Assembly (NCBI GenBank): GCA_013076295.1
Contig: RQOL01000876.1
Span: 4,588,001-4,652,000, forward strand
DNA length: 64,000 nucleotides
Reading direction: 5' to 3'
Source of the DNA: Sanderia malayensis
Taxonomy: Eukaryota; Cnidaria; Scyphozoa; Semaeostomeae; Pelagiidae
The notes beneath the pieces were generated by a model. That model ran no database searches. It worked only from the letters and a program-made list of their open reading frames with translations, and was not told where the DNA came from. Below are positions 11,914 through 26,100 of the stretch, piece after piece. How positions within the stretch are numbered: the first letter of the stretch is position 1; every line of letters begins with the position of its first letter. The position numbers were made by a program, and so were the translations under genes.

Positions 11914-12847
11914 TTAAGATAACAAATCACCCGGCATCCTTTGCGAGAATTTTAGGGATAATTTAGAATGAAATGGATAAAAAACGCACAAATATATAGT
12001 GATAACTAACACGATTATTCATAAAATATTGGGATAATATTGTTTGCTGTGAAGAAACCGTAACCCTCACTATGTACGACGAATAATTCTATACCGACCG
12101 CATGCCGTTGTAACATGCTGATAAAAACATGGCTGCCGCAAAGGTATAAAATAATCTTGAACAAATGAACAAATGCTCAAAGAAACTCACCACGTCTTGT
12201 CTGATATTTCCTATCTGTCTCTTTAAGCTTCAAAGTGCCATGTCATAAAATTCTTCGTTCTGGACCACGACACAAACATTGTCTTCAAAGCACACGGCAA
12301 TCTTCCCGGGCAACCCTCCTTGATGTCTTCAAAACATTTTTCACACTGGACCTGGTGCATCCTATTTTCTCATTTCATGTAATGAATTAAAGTTTGAGCG
12401 ATAAAACGTTCTTGAACAATGCTCATTGAATACCCCGGTTCGCATTGACATATCCAGTGTATACTAGTGCAAATGCACGAAGTTTATAGGCCGCACGCTC
12501 CAATGCGCGTACGGGCAGAGAGCATAGAGAACGAATGTTGCCTATGGTTTTTCAAACAGCTCTGTCCAATGTCAAAGTATTTCGAAAAACAAGAAATCAC
12601 TTCAAAAACAAACCCAAAAGAATGTCCCTCGACGACTTAATAAATCATAAAAATGTTGCAATGGTCTTATGAATGCTTTGGAACAAAACTGCACTTTTGA
12701 ATTATAAATACTAGCAAGAAATGCGTGCATAGTTGAATACCCGAAGGAGTACAGCACAAATCGTTTCAAGCATCCCTTTGAATGAAACACGCTCGTTGAA
12801 TGCTCCTGGCATCGAAATCGCACTCTCAAATCACACGACAAAACGCT
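11914..12847. other. Upstream region of the H2B gene
   Basis: No ORF worth calling. The minus-strand frame 12602-12871 has no domain. The stretch ends at the H2B TATA box. Confidence 0.5.
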
Positions 12848-12854
12848 TATAAAA
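12848..12854 (+). promoter_or_regulatory. TATA box of the H2B gene
   Basis: TATAAAA lies 115 bp upstream of the H2B start codon. A CATTCA-type cap sequence follows about 20 bp later, as is common in histone promoters. This predicts a 5' UTR of about 90 nt. Confidence 0.6.
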
Positions 12855-12968
12855 GCCCGTGTCTTTCGCATTCAAACATATAGATGCTGTAATAGGCAGG
12901 CAGCGAGTAAAACTACACTGTGAAACTAAGATACCAAACGCATATATAGAGAATCTACACACGTTGGA

Positions 12969-13370
12969 ATGGCTCCAAGAGTTGTCAAAAACCAGCCAGG
13001 AAAAGCGGCAGTAAAGGATTCACCGCCTAAAGCAGCAATGAAGGGAAAAGGCAAATCATCGAGCAAAAAGAAAGGGGTACAGAAACGAACAGAAAGCTAC
13101 AAGATTTACATCTATCGAGTATTGAAACAAGTGCACCCAGACACGGGAATATCTGGCCGAGCAATGGGAATCATGAATTCGTTCGTCAACGATATATTCG
13201 AGCGAATTGCCACCGAGGCATCCAGACTGGCACACTATAATAAGCGGTCGACGATTTCGTCCAGAGAGATTCAAACTGCAATTTGCTTGTTGTTGCCCGG
13301 AGAGCTGGCAAAACACGCATTGAGCGAAGGAACAAAAGCAGTCACAAAGTTCACTTCGTCCAGCGCTTGA
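12969..13370 (+). CDS. H2B: Histone H2B, divergent variant
   Basis: Intronless, 133 aa. Residues ~42-133 follow the H2B histone fold closely: [52 protein letters not shown] and SEGTKAVTK are all present, including the Lys equivalent to the ubiquitinated K120. The N-terminal tail is Lys/Ala/Ser-rich and differs from canonical tails. The basic patch before ESY is shortened to QKRTESY. In the segment usually TAVRLLLPG the Arg is replaced by Cys (TAICLLLPG), and the C-terminus is FTSSSA rather than YTSSK/YTSAK. There is no canonical histone 3' stem-loop shortly after the stop; an ATTAAA lies at 13461. It may be a polyadenylated, replication-independent or germline variant. No other histone gene is in the window. 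Confidence 0.95.
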   Translation: MAPRVVKNQPGKAAVKDSPPKAAMKGKGKSSSKKKGVQKRTESYKIYIYRVLKQVHPDTGISGRAMGIMNSFVNDIFERIATEASRLAHYNKRSTISSREIQTAICLLLPGELAKHALSEGTKAVTKFTSSSA

Positions 13371-14101
13371 GAACATGACCTAGGGTCTCTCACTGAGGAT
13401 GACTAAAATCACGAGGACTGTGGCAAAGAAAATTCTATTGCTGCACTGCACCATTTGCTTATTAAATCTTTTACACTTTTCAATGTATACATTGCATGTT
13501 TAGTTAGCATTTTAATCTTTTGTATAATATTGGTAATTTTACTGTTAAATAGAAAATTTAAAAAAGAACTTGTAAATAACAACAATGACAGCCGTGAAAT
13601 TGTCTAATTTTTCCGTGTCAAGGGATTTTTTATTGATTTGGTAATTTCATGTTATTGCATTTTAGAAAGCTATTTGTAAGTTTGAATTGTAATTATTCTT
13701 GAATAATGAAGAAAAAGGAAGCGTAAATCATGTTCATACACGTGGATGCAAAAATTTCTGTTGTTTTCCGGGAATAAATTGCGTTTTTACAGAAACTAGT
13801 CGCACAGAACAAGATACGAATCCAGAATCTAAGAATTTGACAAGGAAACACGCACTCTTGCAATCGAATTAGCACACCTGGTCTTGTGCAATATCCTTTT
13901 CCCGCCACAAGGCCACTATTGAACACACATTAGCTGCATGTTACAGACATGTGTGATTTCGTAACATATTAGTGCATGGATATCGTTAACTAAAAATCCA
14001 ACTTCGGAATAGTAACAGATATTTCGTGGGTATGATCTATTCTCCAAGAGTTTTGCGATAATATTTGTACAAATAGAAACAAAATATATGTAATAAATAC
14101 A
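13371..14101. other. Intergenic between convergent H2B and MARCH6
   Basis: AT-rich 3' flanks of two convergent genes. ATTAAA at 13461-13466 is a candidate poly(A) signal for H2B. No further gene seen. Confidence 0.6.
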
Positions 14102-17100
14102 TTATTGTATTAACTGGTCTACATTGTCTTTATTAGAGTCATTAGATTTAACAGTCTTTGCAGATGGGTAGTAGTAATTCACGAGTCGCTGACCAACTAA
14201 ATATCTGGAAAAAATGAGGTTAATTAGAGATGAAGGTAGACATGAAGAAAATACTCCAAAAGTGATGGCATTTGACTTTCAGTCGTCACGTTAGCATGAA
14301 AAGAGGCCTAACTTCATTTTCTTCATCAGACGAAGAAATCAAACCATCAAGTTAGAGAAACAAGGACTAAGAAGCTAATAAACATAGGAAAAAGTTGATT
14401 ATTAGGCAAACAGATGAAGAAAGTAAAAATAATAGTTATTTTTTGCAACTTTAGACTATCCAACTAAGCAGCTTGTAGAAACTGACATATAAAAAAAGAG
14501 TTGGATGGAACGAGACGAGAGAACACAATGTGAAAGAAAAACTTCAACTATCCCCTGGCGATATGTAACAGCATGAATACTTCTATGGACAAAATAGCGC
14601 CTTTAAGAAAGGGGTTTGCAAGGGCGTTGAATTAGCACCCCATTGCTGCAAGGGTAAAAACAAAATGGTGGCAAATAAGAAGGAGACGGGAATGCAATAA
14701 AACCGAGCAGAACTAACTTTTCATTTTTGATCCTCTCGTACAGGTTATGAAGCTGTCGACCTTGAAACACGACAGTAGTAGTAATCACGAAGACAATCAG
14801 AATAAATGGATATATTCGCCGGTAAACGAGCAGCTGACGCTCTGGACCTGCACCTGCCAATGTCAAAATATACATGCACAGTGGTGAAGTCAGATGAATA
14901 ATGCACGTGACGGGATAGATTTTGAGAAAGACTCAAATTGGGAAAAACATGAAGAGGAAACATAACAAGGGGAAATATCTGAAATAGCACAGCACAAGAT
15001 CGTCAATATACATTATTATGGAGCATCTAGTTTGGCTTTTGACTCATTCAGAATCATATTGACATACAATCAGAGTATATGTCGCTTTTCCTCTCTGTCC
15101 AACATGGTATACATGATCCGGTGCGGTTAAAAAAAGCTGTAGTCAAATCTACAAAGTTCGAGCTCGTGTGATTCGAACTCTATCTAATTCGAACAAATGT
15201 CTCCGTCCCTTTAAGGATCACTAAAAAGCGAATCCTTATAACAAAAATCTCCATAATTCAAAATTTTTATATTTTTAATACTTCCATGCTTCCCCAGGGT
15301 GTTCAAATCAGTCAGAGTTAACTGTAGTTTCGTCTAACTCCTAGTTTAGAGATACCAATCAAGAGAACTTAAAAATATTCTATAAAATATCGTGGGTAAA
15401 TCTAAACCGCCTCAGGTTGGTCGTTATTAGGAATTCATCCTTGGTTGGCGAATTGGCCTGACACTGGCTTTGATGGCTGGATTTGCATGGAAGTTTGGGT
15501 ATGCAGATGCTAAGAGACTTTTGTTGCTAATTTAGGTTGTTAGATGTTAGTCAACTTACCAAGTAGAGGCAATAGTCCGTTCGTAAGGATATATGGAACA
15601 ACAATCACTGAAAGCAATGATGCCACTGCGGGATAGGCCAGTTTGTTAAGCACGTAAAATATTTGAATGTTCTGTACGCCATCTTGGTAGACCTAAAGCA
15701 ACAGAAAAAACAGCCAATTTAATGATAATTTGATAACAAAATAACAACCAATTTAATTATTATCTTACTATCATTTGATTCATTTGATTACAATCATAAA
15801 ATGGAAAAACAATTAATGATTTGACTTCAAATAATGTTTCAAAACGAACTCTCGATACCCCGAGCGTTTTCCTGTTTCCCCTAGAACGTTTTCCCGTTTC
15901 CCGAAAGGGGTGCTAATAGGAGAGGGGCCTTCAGAGAGAATTTACTCTATATAAATAATATACTATATAATATATACGAATGCTAGTTTATCTGAATAAG
16001 ATAATCTAACATAAATAATCTAACAAAACACTGAATGTTTGACCCCTTGAATAAATTCCTTCTTATTGCTTACAAAACTAAATAGGCTATTCACTCCCGT
16101 CTACATACTGGTGCTATTTAAAATAGCACAAGTAGACGGGAGTGAAGCGATTAGCGTAAAACGACGATAACCTCGTACCTGTTCCATGGCGGTTTTGAGC
16201 CACCAGTTGGGACCGACCATGACAAGAGCGCAGATTATTTTTGTGTGCAGAACGCCAAGGGCCCAGTCCTAAAGAGCAAGTTTGGAATTATTGTTTGAAT
16301 GTGTCTCCACAATATGGCGTAACATAATTGAGCGCAGCATAGATTAAAAGGTAACAAATGAAGGTAATGGTATAGGATGGAAGATTCCTTAGAAGTAGCT
16401 TCTGGTTTATCAACTTAACGAAATTCACACCTGCCAAAGGAAGAACAGTGGCGTTTGATCCAGTGGTACCCTGAGTGGGATTATGAATACCAATTCGAAT
16501 ATCACTCCGAGTAGAAGCGGTATGACACCAAATAAAACAACGGATGTGAATATCAGTCTGAATGCCTAGAAGAGATAACACAACGCATCAAATAATTGAT
16601 TGAGTATTTATAGTAGGCATACACAAACCCCTTTGCAAGGCATGGATTTCTGTACACAGCTAAACAAAGCTAATTGAGCCACAGAAGTCGTATTCTTATT
16701 CTCCCTTCCTGTAGTGAATCTGATTTCACTTCGTTTTCTACCTTCCTCCCGTGAATCTCATTTCACCTTGTTTTCTCCCTCCCTACTTTCTTAGTGAGAA
16801 TATCAAATAATACTTACAATAGCAAGCCAATTGAGAATCCTCTTCAGGAACACGGGAAACCCCATTGACGCCCATGAACCAATCACAGCACCGACTCGGC
16901 ATACGAGCCATAGAGTGTACACGCCGGCGGCGGCAGTGTACAATTCGTGAATATCAGCATCACCAAGGAAATACGACAACAGGTAACGGCCTAGGGCGAC
17001 TAAAACAAACAAACGGTAAAAGCCCTCTTATTTTAAACGCCCCTTGAATAGACACCCAATTCAAAAGCAAAAAATTATTAAACGCCCCAAATGTTAAGCT

Positions 17101-20100
17101 AATACATTTCATCAAATCAAATTGGGTGTATGATACAATTACCTGGTCATATAGCCTACATATGAAATTATCATATTAATTGGTGATGGTAAATAGAAGT
17201 TATACCTGGTACTGTTAGACCGATTAAGCTCGAAGCCACAAGTGATACAGACATCAGTACCAACAGAAGTGTTACCTAATGAAAGAAAAGATTCAAAACA
17301 TCAAATCGTCGTAGCATGCTGTATCAGAATTATTAGCAAAATAAATCATAAACATAACGACAATCAAAGCATAAACCAAATTTTAGACACAACTCTTAAA
17401 AGAACAAAGATCGAAAATTATTAAGCATATTATTTTAACTATTCTTGGATTGAAATCCTCTTGGACTTAACAAGTTTCTGATCAACGCACGCAGAGCTAT
17501 GGTTGGCTGATGGAACTTCTTAATAGTTAATAAAATGTATGGTGAATATTTGTCTCTATACTTACACGGAAAGCAAATCTACTCGGTCTAATGTACGGCT
17601 GAGGTTCGATGTGGGCAGCCTCTCCTAAAGAGAAACAGAAAAAAGTAAAGAAGCGTGTTCGCAATTATAACCATAAAGAACGCAAGTTATCCTTGCATTG
17701 CTGTGTTGTATGAAAACGTGAATACCTGGAATATGGCCGCCAGGGGCAGCGTTATTGCCGCCTCTCTGTTGATCATGATTCGCGTTTATACCAATCTGAT
17801 GATGTATCTACAAGAGAGCACCATACAGGCATTTATACTAAATCATTAAAGTCTCTGGCACACACTGCCAATCCCTTTCTTTAAAAGCATTACAATAGGA
17901 TTACATTTAGAATAGGATTAGCGATTGGTGACTATCCTATCAAATAGCTTGAATAAACAACTATGAACTACGATTATCAATATAAACTATAAGTAAGTAG
18001 CTACTTGTACGTGTGGGTTATACAGTGTTATTAGTGATGACATGTAAAAAGAAAACTTACTTTCTCTGGGTCAACGTCATCCAGTGGCACGTCGCCAAGG
18101 AGGTACGAGCGAAAGTCTCTGTTGAAATAAATGAGACGGAATGAGAAGGCTGAACGCATAGATGGATGGAATATTTATTTACAGCCGCACCAAAATGCTG
18201 GGTGCATTACGATAACACGGATTACTTAAACTGTACATTAATAAGCAGATATTATTAATTTAAACTTATTATGCAATACAGATACAAGAGTAACACACAG
18301 CAATAGACAAGAGTGCAATACAACAAAACAACAATCTTCATTTAATATATTACAAAAGATAGAGAGAATGGAGCAAGTGCAATGATTTGGAATTCAAACT
18401 TACAGGAGATAAGCAATCGTGACGACCCAGACTCGAACAACATTCTTAATCCACTGTCTTGTGTGTGCCTGCTCGAGCAATGCTGGTAAGACAACTTGCA
18501 GAAGAAGCAACTCCAAGGGTAGTTCACTGACAGGAATATCACTTTAAAGAAAAAGATCTCGATTATCATATATCAATGGGTGTTCGAGATAAAAACGGAA
18601 CGAAAATGTATATGATAAAAGCCAGTTTAGTAGAGTAAGGAGTAACATGTGCATGTAAAGAAAGTGTGGACTTCCATCTCAGACCTAACTGTGAGAACTG
18701 TAAGACTAAGAAGATTTCAGAAAGAAGTTATCAGATTCTAGACTAATAATTATATTGCGAGAATTGATCCAGAATTGATTAAAAAGAATTGGTCCAGAAT
18801 TGATTAAAAAGTTGTGTTGTTTGAAAAGTAGAGCGGTGGAATTGAATAGAGCGATATCATGCAACGTACCTTGTTAATACGTAATTAAAAGGGAGGAATT
18901 TCGGGAACAAGAATCGAATGAGCTGCACAGGGAGCCAAAGCTTAATCATGATGGCGGTTCCAAATACGACCTACACAAACAGACGAAAAACAATGATCGA
19001 ATGGAAATAGAGAATGCTCCTGAGTAGTGGTTGGCAATTGAGGAATAATCTTAAAGGGGCATTCCGCGCAAAAATAACTGGTTCCAGTAAACTGCCATTT
19101 TTTTCATTTAAAACAAACATACGCATCATTACTGACATTTTCCAATGTTTTACTGTCTGCAATAAGCGTTATACTAGATAAATATTATTCAAGAAACGAG
19201 ATTGAGAAGTAAGCTGTTTTCCACGAGTTGGAGCCGAGCAGAAGACAAGCATTGTCCGCAAGCCTATTGTGCGCAGTCGATATGTCTTTGGCTAGGTTTT
19301 CAGGCTCGAACTCGGCAAGCAACCATTTCAAACACAGGATTCGCAACCAACCTATCAAAGTAGCCACTGACAACAACTCGCTGAGGACAACTTGAGAACC
19401 TTCCGACAGACAATAACGAAAATGAAATGGAATCATTTCATGTCCCTTTAGTCCCTTTAAACACCAGTAAAACTCAGAACTTACCAGTGAGACTGCGAAC
19501 CGGCGAACATGCCTGTACACTGGTAAATGAATCATCTGTGAATACAAATTGAATTTCACCAATTAATGTCGATATACTATTCTTCATAAATTCTGCAGTA
19601 TACCGACTTGTTTTCTGCAGACATAAAGCTATACATGCGTGTGATGTATGCAGTTATATTTCTTAGCAATATGTGTACATCAAGCTGTGATCTGCAGTAT
19701 ATTGCGCTATATTTTTCTTCCAATAGCTGAACTATATTTCTGTAAACTACAAAGTTGCACATTTCTACAAAATATTAATTAGATAAATTGTACAAGATTG
19801 TAACGTTTACCTCTTGCATCGGGTGAAAATCAGGATCATTGAGGTTACGAAGAAACCAAAGTACACCTGGTCTCAAGATCTTTAAAAAATAATTGACCAC
19901 AATAAATAACTTAATCTAACGATACAAGCAACCACAACGATAGGTCCATGGAATTCGATGTGCCACTGAAGAAAGCCCTTAAAAGCACCTCAAATAAAAG
20001 CCAGGGAACTACTAGGGGAGGGGGGATAAATGCCGTGTATTCTTATCAGGCAAAGGCACGTTTACGGGTGCGTGTACGCTTACGTGTGCTTGTACGCTTA

Positions 20101-23100
20101 CGTGTGCGTGTACGTTTACGTGTGCGTGGACTTACCTCTCGAAGAAGAATGACGAACGATGCAAAGTAGAAAACGTACAGCATTCCAACCAGCCAATGAA
20201 AGAACGTTGCAGTTCCTATGTATAAATAATGAACATTACAAGAGCATTACCAATCTATCTATTAACCACATATATCTATACCTATTGGAAAGCCTATGCA
20301 ATACAATACAGTGAAATACAATAAAGTGTTATGCAACACTTGCGATGAAGTATACGGTGTGTGCAAATACAAAGTCGCAAAGAATAAAACTGCATGAAGT
20401 ACCTGGTGCGTAGAGAAAGCTGACGTGTCTGTCTTTCAACGTCATTGCAAACAAGGGCTGAAACGACAGAAGAATTCATCTGGTAAACAGAGAAGGAAAT
20501 ATTTCCAAAGCAGCCACTCAAAAGGAGAAGAGTCGCAGTTTTAAAGCTGAATATCTCGCTTAGAATTAGCTGGACATATTGCCAAGACATTTACTGTGCA
20601 AAGATGTGTCACAAATAGGTGGTTTTCATATTTCGTAAAATATAACTGCACGTTTCGTAACTAACGTCTTTCGTAAAATATAGCTGCACGTTTTAAAGAC
20701 AAACATGCGGGTACTTACCAATGAACAAATATCAATCCACCATCCGCAGATCAGTGGAAAGATGCCAACTTCAACTACCATTATTAGTGCAACCTGTGAA
20801 TAAAACAGCACAACTCAAGATAAGCATAAGCACGCGAGGAGAGTCAACTCTGTCCAACTTGGATGCCCTATGGGGAACATACAATTGTTCGAATTACAAA
20901 TGCTTGTCTTATAAGGATGGGTTCATCAGTGATCCTTGAGAGAAAGAAGATATAATTCGAATTACGAGTTCAAACTATGCAATCTTGAGTGTACCAACAA
21001 TTAATGGAACCATTATGACGCCTGACTAAAAGCCGGAATATTGAGAAGAATGGACTTAATACGTCGTGCATAAACGTCTTACCTTTATAACAACGTAGCA
21101 TAGACCCAAGATTCGTTTGAGCTTCTTGAACCTACATAACCCAGCAAGTGACTGAGACAACGGTTAAGCAAACAGAACTGAGATGATGGACTGGATTTTG
21201 AGTGTGCAACTTGTAACAAATGGCTTTATGTATATATATAGAGAGCATATTGAAAGTCTGGAAGGCTTAGCGTAAATACGCGGTAGACAAGGCTTAGAAT
21301 TACGTGTATAATCATGCTAAAAAGGATACATGTAAGACCAAAAGACTGACAGCCTGTGCAAAGTATCCAACGAGGCATGTTAACAGACTGTCAAACTCTG
21401 ACCTTGGACTCTGAAATGTAATTATATACCACGATATAACAATAACACTATAGGTTGTTTTGCATCACATGCGTTATAAATGCATGACAATTTCTCCGTA
21501 CATGAGTTGAGCTTACTTTAAATTCTATCGAGAAAACGTGAAGTGCAAATTGCCCAATGTGAAATGGACAGAAGCCTAAAGGGAAAGAGAAATTATTTAT
21601 CAAGATGATACAATTACAAATTACCAAAAGCACATTTAGTTAGTCGTCACAAAAATGTTACGATTTAGAAAAAAACTCAAGACTAACCAAAAACAAGAAT
21701 GAACGATGTGTTGAGAGAAATTATCCAAAAGACATGCTCCTAAGAAACAAAGTGCCAACATTAAAAGATAAAATCAAACTACAATCAAAATAATTTGCAT
21801 CTTCAAGCTCATCAACTTGATCAGAGAGACAATTATCTTAATTTAATGTCTTAGCTGGGGAAAATAAAGAAAACATTTTACAAGGAACGCTATCATCAAG
21901 TGATTAGACGTACCAAGAACACCAAAGAGCCATCCAAACCAAGAAACTAAAAAAAAAATATAAAAGATCAAGCAACAATTTCAAGTCTAGAAATGAAATT
22001 GGCTGGCACTATATGATGAGAAACTATATGGTTTAGCGTTAGGTTAGAATCTAAACAAGGATGAAAAAATTCTAACTCTTTCCCAGGTTAGTTCTTCTGC
22101 CGCTCTGTCCCATTCCGGATTCCAGTCTAAAAAGACAAATACGTGCATTGCATTGCGTGGAGCAACTCAAGATAGACAGGGAATTTTTTCCAACAAACTG
22201 GCAGAGAGGGTAACCGGGGATTTTTCACTTGTTTCGACTTCCTAATGGTAATACCTTCAAATTTTCAAGGGTGTCCAAAAAAATTTCTCCCCACATGTCA
22301 CGTGATCGATGACGTAAAGGGTAACGGTAAAAAAAAATGAAAGTCATCAAATTTAAAAACAAATGGCATCAATCGAAAGAGCATGAAGACCTGAACAAAA
22401 TATACTATGAGACCTATATTCTAAAATCAAAATGTTAAAAGATATAACGTGAGAAACTTTCGATGACGTCATCAATAGTGAAAATCAAAAAGTAAGAAAA
22501 ATATGAAATCAATAACGTAAGTTCTTTGAAATACGCCTTGGAACAACTATTGCCCTGATATGATGTATAGCTAAATCTCAAAGCATGCATTGCTCTCAAA
22601 ATTACAACGGTATTCCATACGTTGGTAAGCAATGCACGCTCTGGGATTTAGCTGCATATCATGTCGAGGCAACAGTTGTTGCAAGGCGCAATTCTATAGA
22701 GCCTACGTCATTGTGAAACTGCTCTATTGGCACACTAAAGTTAGTAGTTCACAAACCTCTCATAACTGGTTGAAATATTGTCCTGTTAGTGGCATGCGTC
22801 GTTCCCTTGCCTGTCATTGTCTCTTGCTAGCCACCATTGTTATCAAGAGTCACATGCGTGGGAAGGTTCTGTTCAAGGGACAACGGAACAATTTCATTGT
22901 TGCTTTGAACTTCTTCAGCGCAAGCTTTGTTCTGAGCTAGAACATTACTGTAGGAAATAGCGTTATTCATTTTATGAAGCATTGATGTCATCTCTTTGCT
23001 TCCACCAGTTATACGATGCATCGTCATTGCAGAAATTATTTGTTTCGGTGTTCTTTTGCGACCTACAATCAGTGATTGCCAATCAGATGCGAGACTGTAG

Positions 23101-26100
23101 ATTTTAGTGGCTAATTGCCGAGACTCGGTCACTGCGTAACCATGCTCCATGTGAAATTTGGATTGATTGAAGCAAATATCGTATTATAGAGGTCCTTCAA
23201 AGGACCTTTTTCCAGCACTGTGTCTATTTCTTGTATTTTCAGCGGAAATTGTTCAACAGGTTCACGTTCTTTGATTTTACGCTTGATCATGTTCCCAAAT
23301 GCCTTAAGCAGATCGTTGTCCTTCAAGCCAAAGCCTTTTAATGTAGCAACAAAATATTGGCAGGGATTCAAATCAGGCGAGTGAATAATTACATGCCGTC
23401 CAGTTGGAAAGAATCCTATTCGGTCATCAAAACGGTCGATTAAACGTCTTTTCAGCTCCTTGGTAGAGATGAAAATTGGTTGAATGGATTGTTCTTCAAA
23501 CATTATGATCAGGTCTTTCAATAATTCGCTTAGTATATACGCTGACTTTTGATGCAAAATATTTCTCTCGAGTTTCAAGAAAATTTCATCTATTATACTT
23601 TTTGCAATAGCTAACATCTTCATCCGACTTGATAATTTCTTCAGTACCAATAGGTTTTGAAGCAAACTTAATATAGCAGGATTTGTGATAGAAGATATCG
23701 GCTGCGTAAATATCATGCGCTTGACCAGAAAGAATAACCTGCAAGCGATTTGCAGTAGTGTGCATTCGTGACAGAGCATTCAAGTGACAGAGTCTCGGCA
23801 ATTAGCCACTAAAATCTACAGTCTCGCATCTGATTGGCAATCACTGATTGTAGGTCGCAAAAGAACACCGAAACAAATAATTTCTGCAATGACGATGCAT
23901 CGTATAACTGGTGGAAGCAAAGAGATGACATCAATGCTTCATAAAATGAATAACGCTATTTCCTACAGTAATGTTCTAGCTCAGAACAAAGCTTGCGCTG
24001 AAGAAGTTCAAAGCAACAATGAAATTGTTCCGTTGTCCCTTGAACAGAACCTTCCCACGCATGTGACTCTTGATAACAATGGTGGCTAGCAAGAGACAAT
24101 GACAGGCAAGGGAACGACGCATGCCACTAACAGGACAATATTTCAACCAGTTATGAGAGGTTTGTGAACTACTAACTTTAGTGTGCCAATAGAGCAGTTT
24201 CACAATGACGTAGGCTCTATAGAATTGCGCCTTGCAACAACTGTTGCCTCGACATGATATGCAGCTAAATCCCAGAGCGTGCATTGCTTTTAACCAACGT
24301 ATGGAATACCGTTGTAATTTTGAGAGCAATGCATGCTTTGAGATTTAGCTATACATCATATCAGGGCAATAGTTGTTCCAAGGCGTATTTCAAAGAACTT
24401 ACGTTATTGATTTCATATTTTTCTTACTTTTTGATTTTCACTATTGATGACGTCATCGAAAGTTTCTCACGTTATATCTTTTAACATTTTGATTTTAGAA
24501 TATAGGTCTCATAGTATATTTTGTTCAGGTCTTCATGCTCTTTCGATTGATGCCATTTGTTTTTAAATTTGATGACTTTCATTTTTTTTGACCGTTACCC
24601 TTTACGTCATCGATCACGTGACATGTGGGGAGACATTTTTTTGGACACCCTTGAAAATTTGAAGGTATTACCATTAGGAAGTCGAAACAAGTGAAAAATC
24701 CCCGGTTACCCTCTCCGCCAGTTTGTTGGAAAAAATTCCCTGTCTAAGAGGACAATACGACGTAGCTACTAGCAAAAGACCTGTCATGACATCAATATAA
24801 ACTCGCGTGTAACAAGTCTATGCCAGAGATGCCAGAGATAAATACTATCGTATTAGCAAGTTGTTACAATTAAAATGATCACCATACCGTCGGCTTGAGC
24901 TGGCAATTCTTGCTCTGCAACATCATTCTCCACGGCATTCTCAAAAATATCGTCATCATTCTCAGCAGCCTCGTCCTCGAAAACCTCGTTCTGATTAGCA
25001 CGAAGCTCTGCGTCTGCGCCAACTTCTTCCTCGTCGTCATTCCCCTGATCTTCTTCTCCCGCGGCACCTTGTTGTTGTTGCTGTTGTGCCTCGTGTTCGT
25101 TGGCTTGGTTACCGTTGCGAGCATTCCCCTCCCCCTGCCAAAACAACAAACATCGAATAAAAAAACTCAAACAGACGCGATGGAACCTACATAAACCCGA
25201 GCGACAACATTCCTGGTAAAACTAGTTTTACATTTGGTCCTTTGAATTGCTTCATTATGCAATCTACCCTCGGTTTAGCAAATAAACCCATAATTAATTC
25301 CTGGGTTCCTTCAATTTGCATTGTTGCACGCTTAACAAAAACATCCTTGGAGCTATTATAAATCTTAATGGTTGCGACTTTCAGCTACTGCTTCAACCTG
25401 CTTACATTGCATACAGCTCTCTCATTGCGTGCAAATAGAATGCAGCTTTGAACCTCGATACGTCAAACATCGCGTCTGTTTCCTTTGATTCTAACTCTAC
25501 AAATGTGTAACCAATGTTTAATAACGTTAACTCTCATTGACTTGTACACAAAGTTCGCATTCCCACAAGTGTTCGACTTATCGAGATTCAACTGTAGCTA
25601 TACTGCATGTTGAATTGCGAAGAGAAATTTGAATAAGCTACAGTGCTTACGCCTCCCATGACACCACCGAATAATCCCCGGGCGACTCCTTGAAGATTCA
25701 TTGGTCTGAGCGGTTCTGCTGGCGCCTCCAGCCAATCAGGGCCGCCGTGAACAACAATTTGCTCTCGGAGCCAAACCAGGACGATAAAAGCACAAATTGA
25801 GCAGCCAACAACACAACAACCTTTTAAGCAGTCTGACAGCAAATTGCTCCTGAGAAAGATAGAATAATAGTTCATAGCTTTCTGGCATGATAGTTTCTAG
25901 TAGTATGACAGTAGCATGGTTATGTAGTATGATAATAGTATGGTTATGTGGTATGATAGTAGCATGATCATGGTCATGTGGTATGGCAGTAGCATGGTTA
26001 TGTGGTATGATAATAGTATGGTTATGTGGTATGGCAGTAGCATGGTTATGTGGTATGATAATAGTATGGTTATGTGGTATGGCAGTAGCATGGTTATGTG

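Larger units (their letters stand above)
22173..24746. mobile_element. 2.57 kb palindromic DNA transposon in MARCH6 intron 8
   Basis: Termini TAGACAGGGAATTTTTTCC and the inverse GGAAAAAATTCCCTGTCTA. Both ends are flanked by AGA (22170-22172, 24747-24749), a possible 3-bp target duplication. The arms (about 22173-23123 and 23788-24746) are near-identical inverted copies of about 950 bp; the middle ~665 bp is unique. Each arm carries the same ~100-codon ORF segment, so the 3' half of the element's gene is duplicated in mirror image. The element begins only ~47 bp from the MARCH6 exon 9 acceptor (22126). It is probably an inverted-duplication derivative of a longer transposon. Confidence 0.85.

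Noticed and set aside
12602..12871. Minus-strand ORF of 89 codons before H2B
   Set aside because: It overlaps the H2B TATA box and has no domain or splice context.
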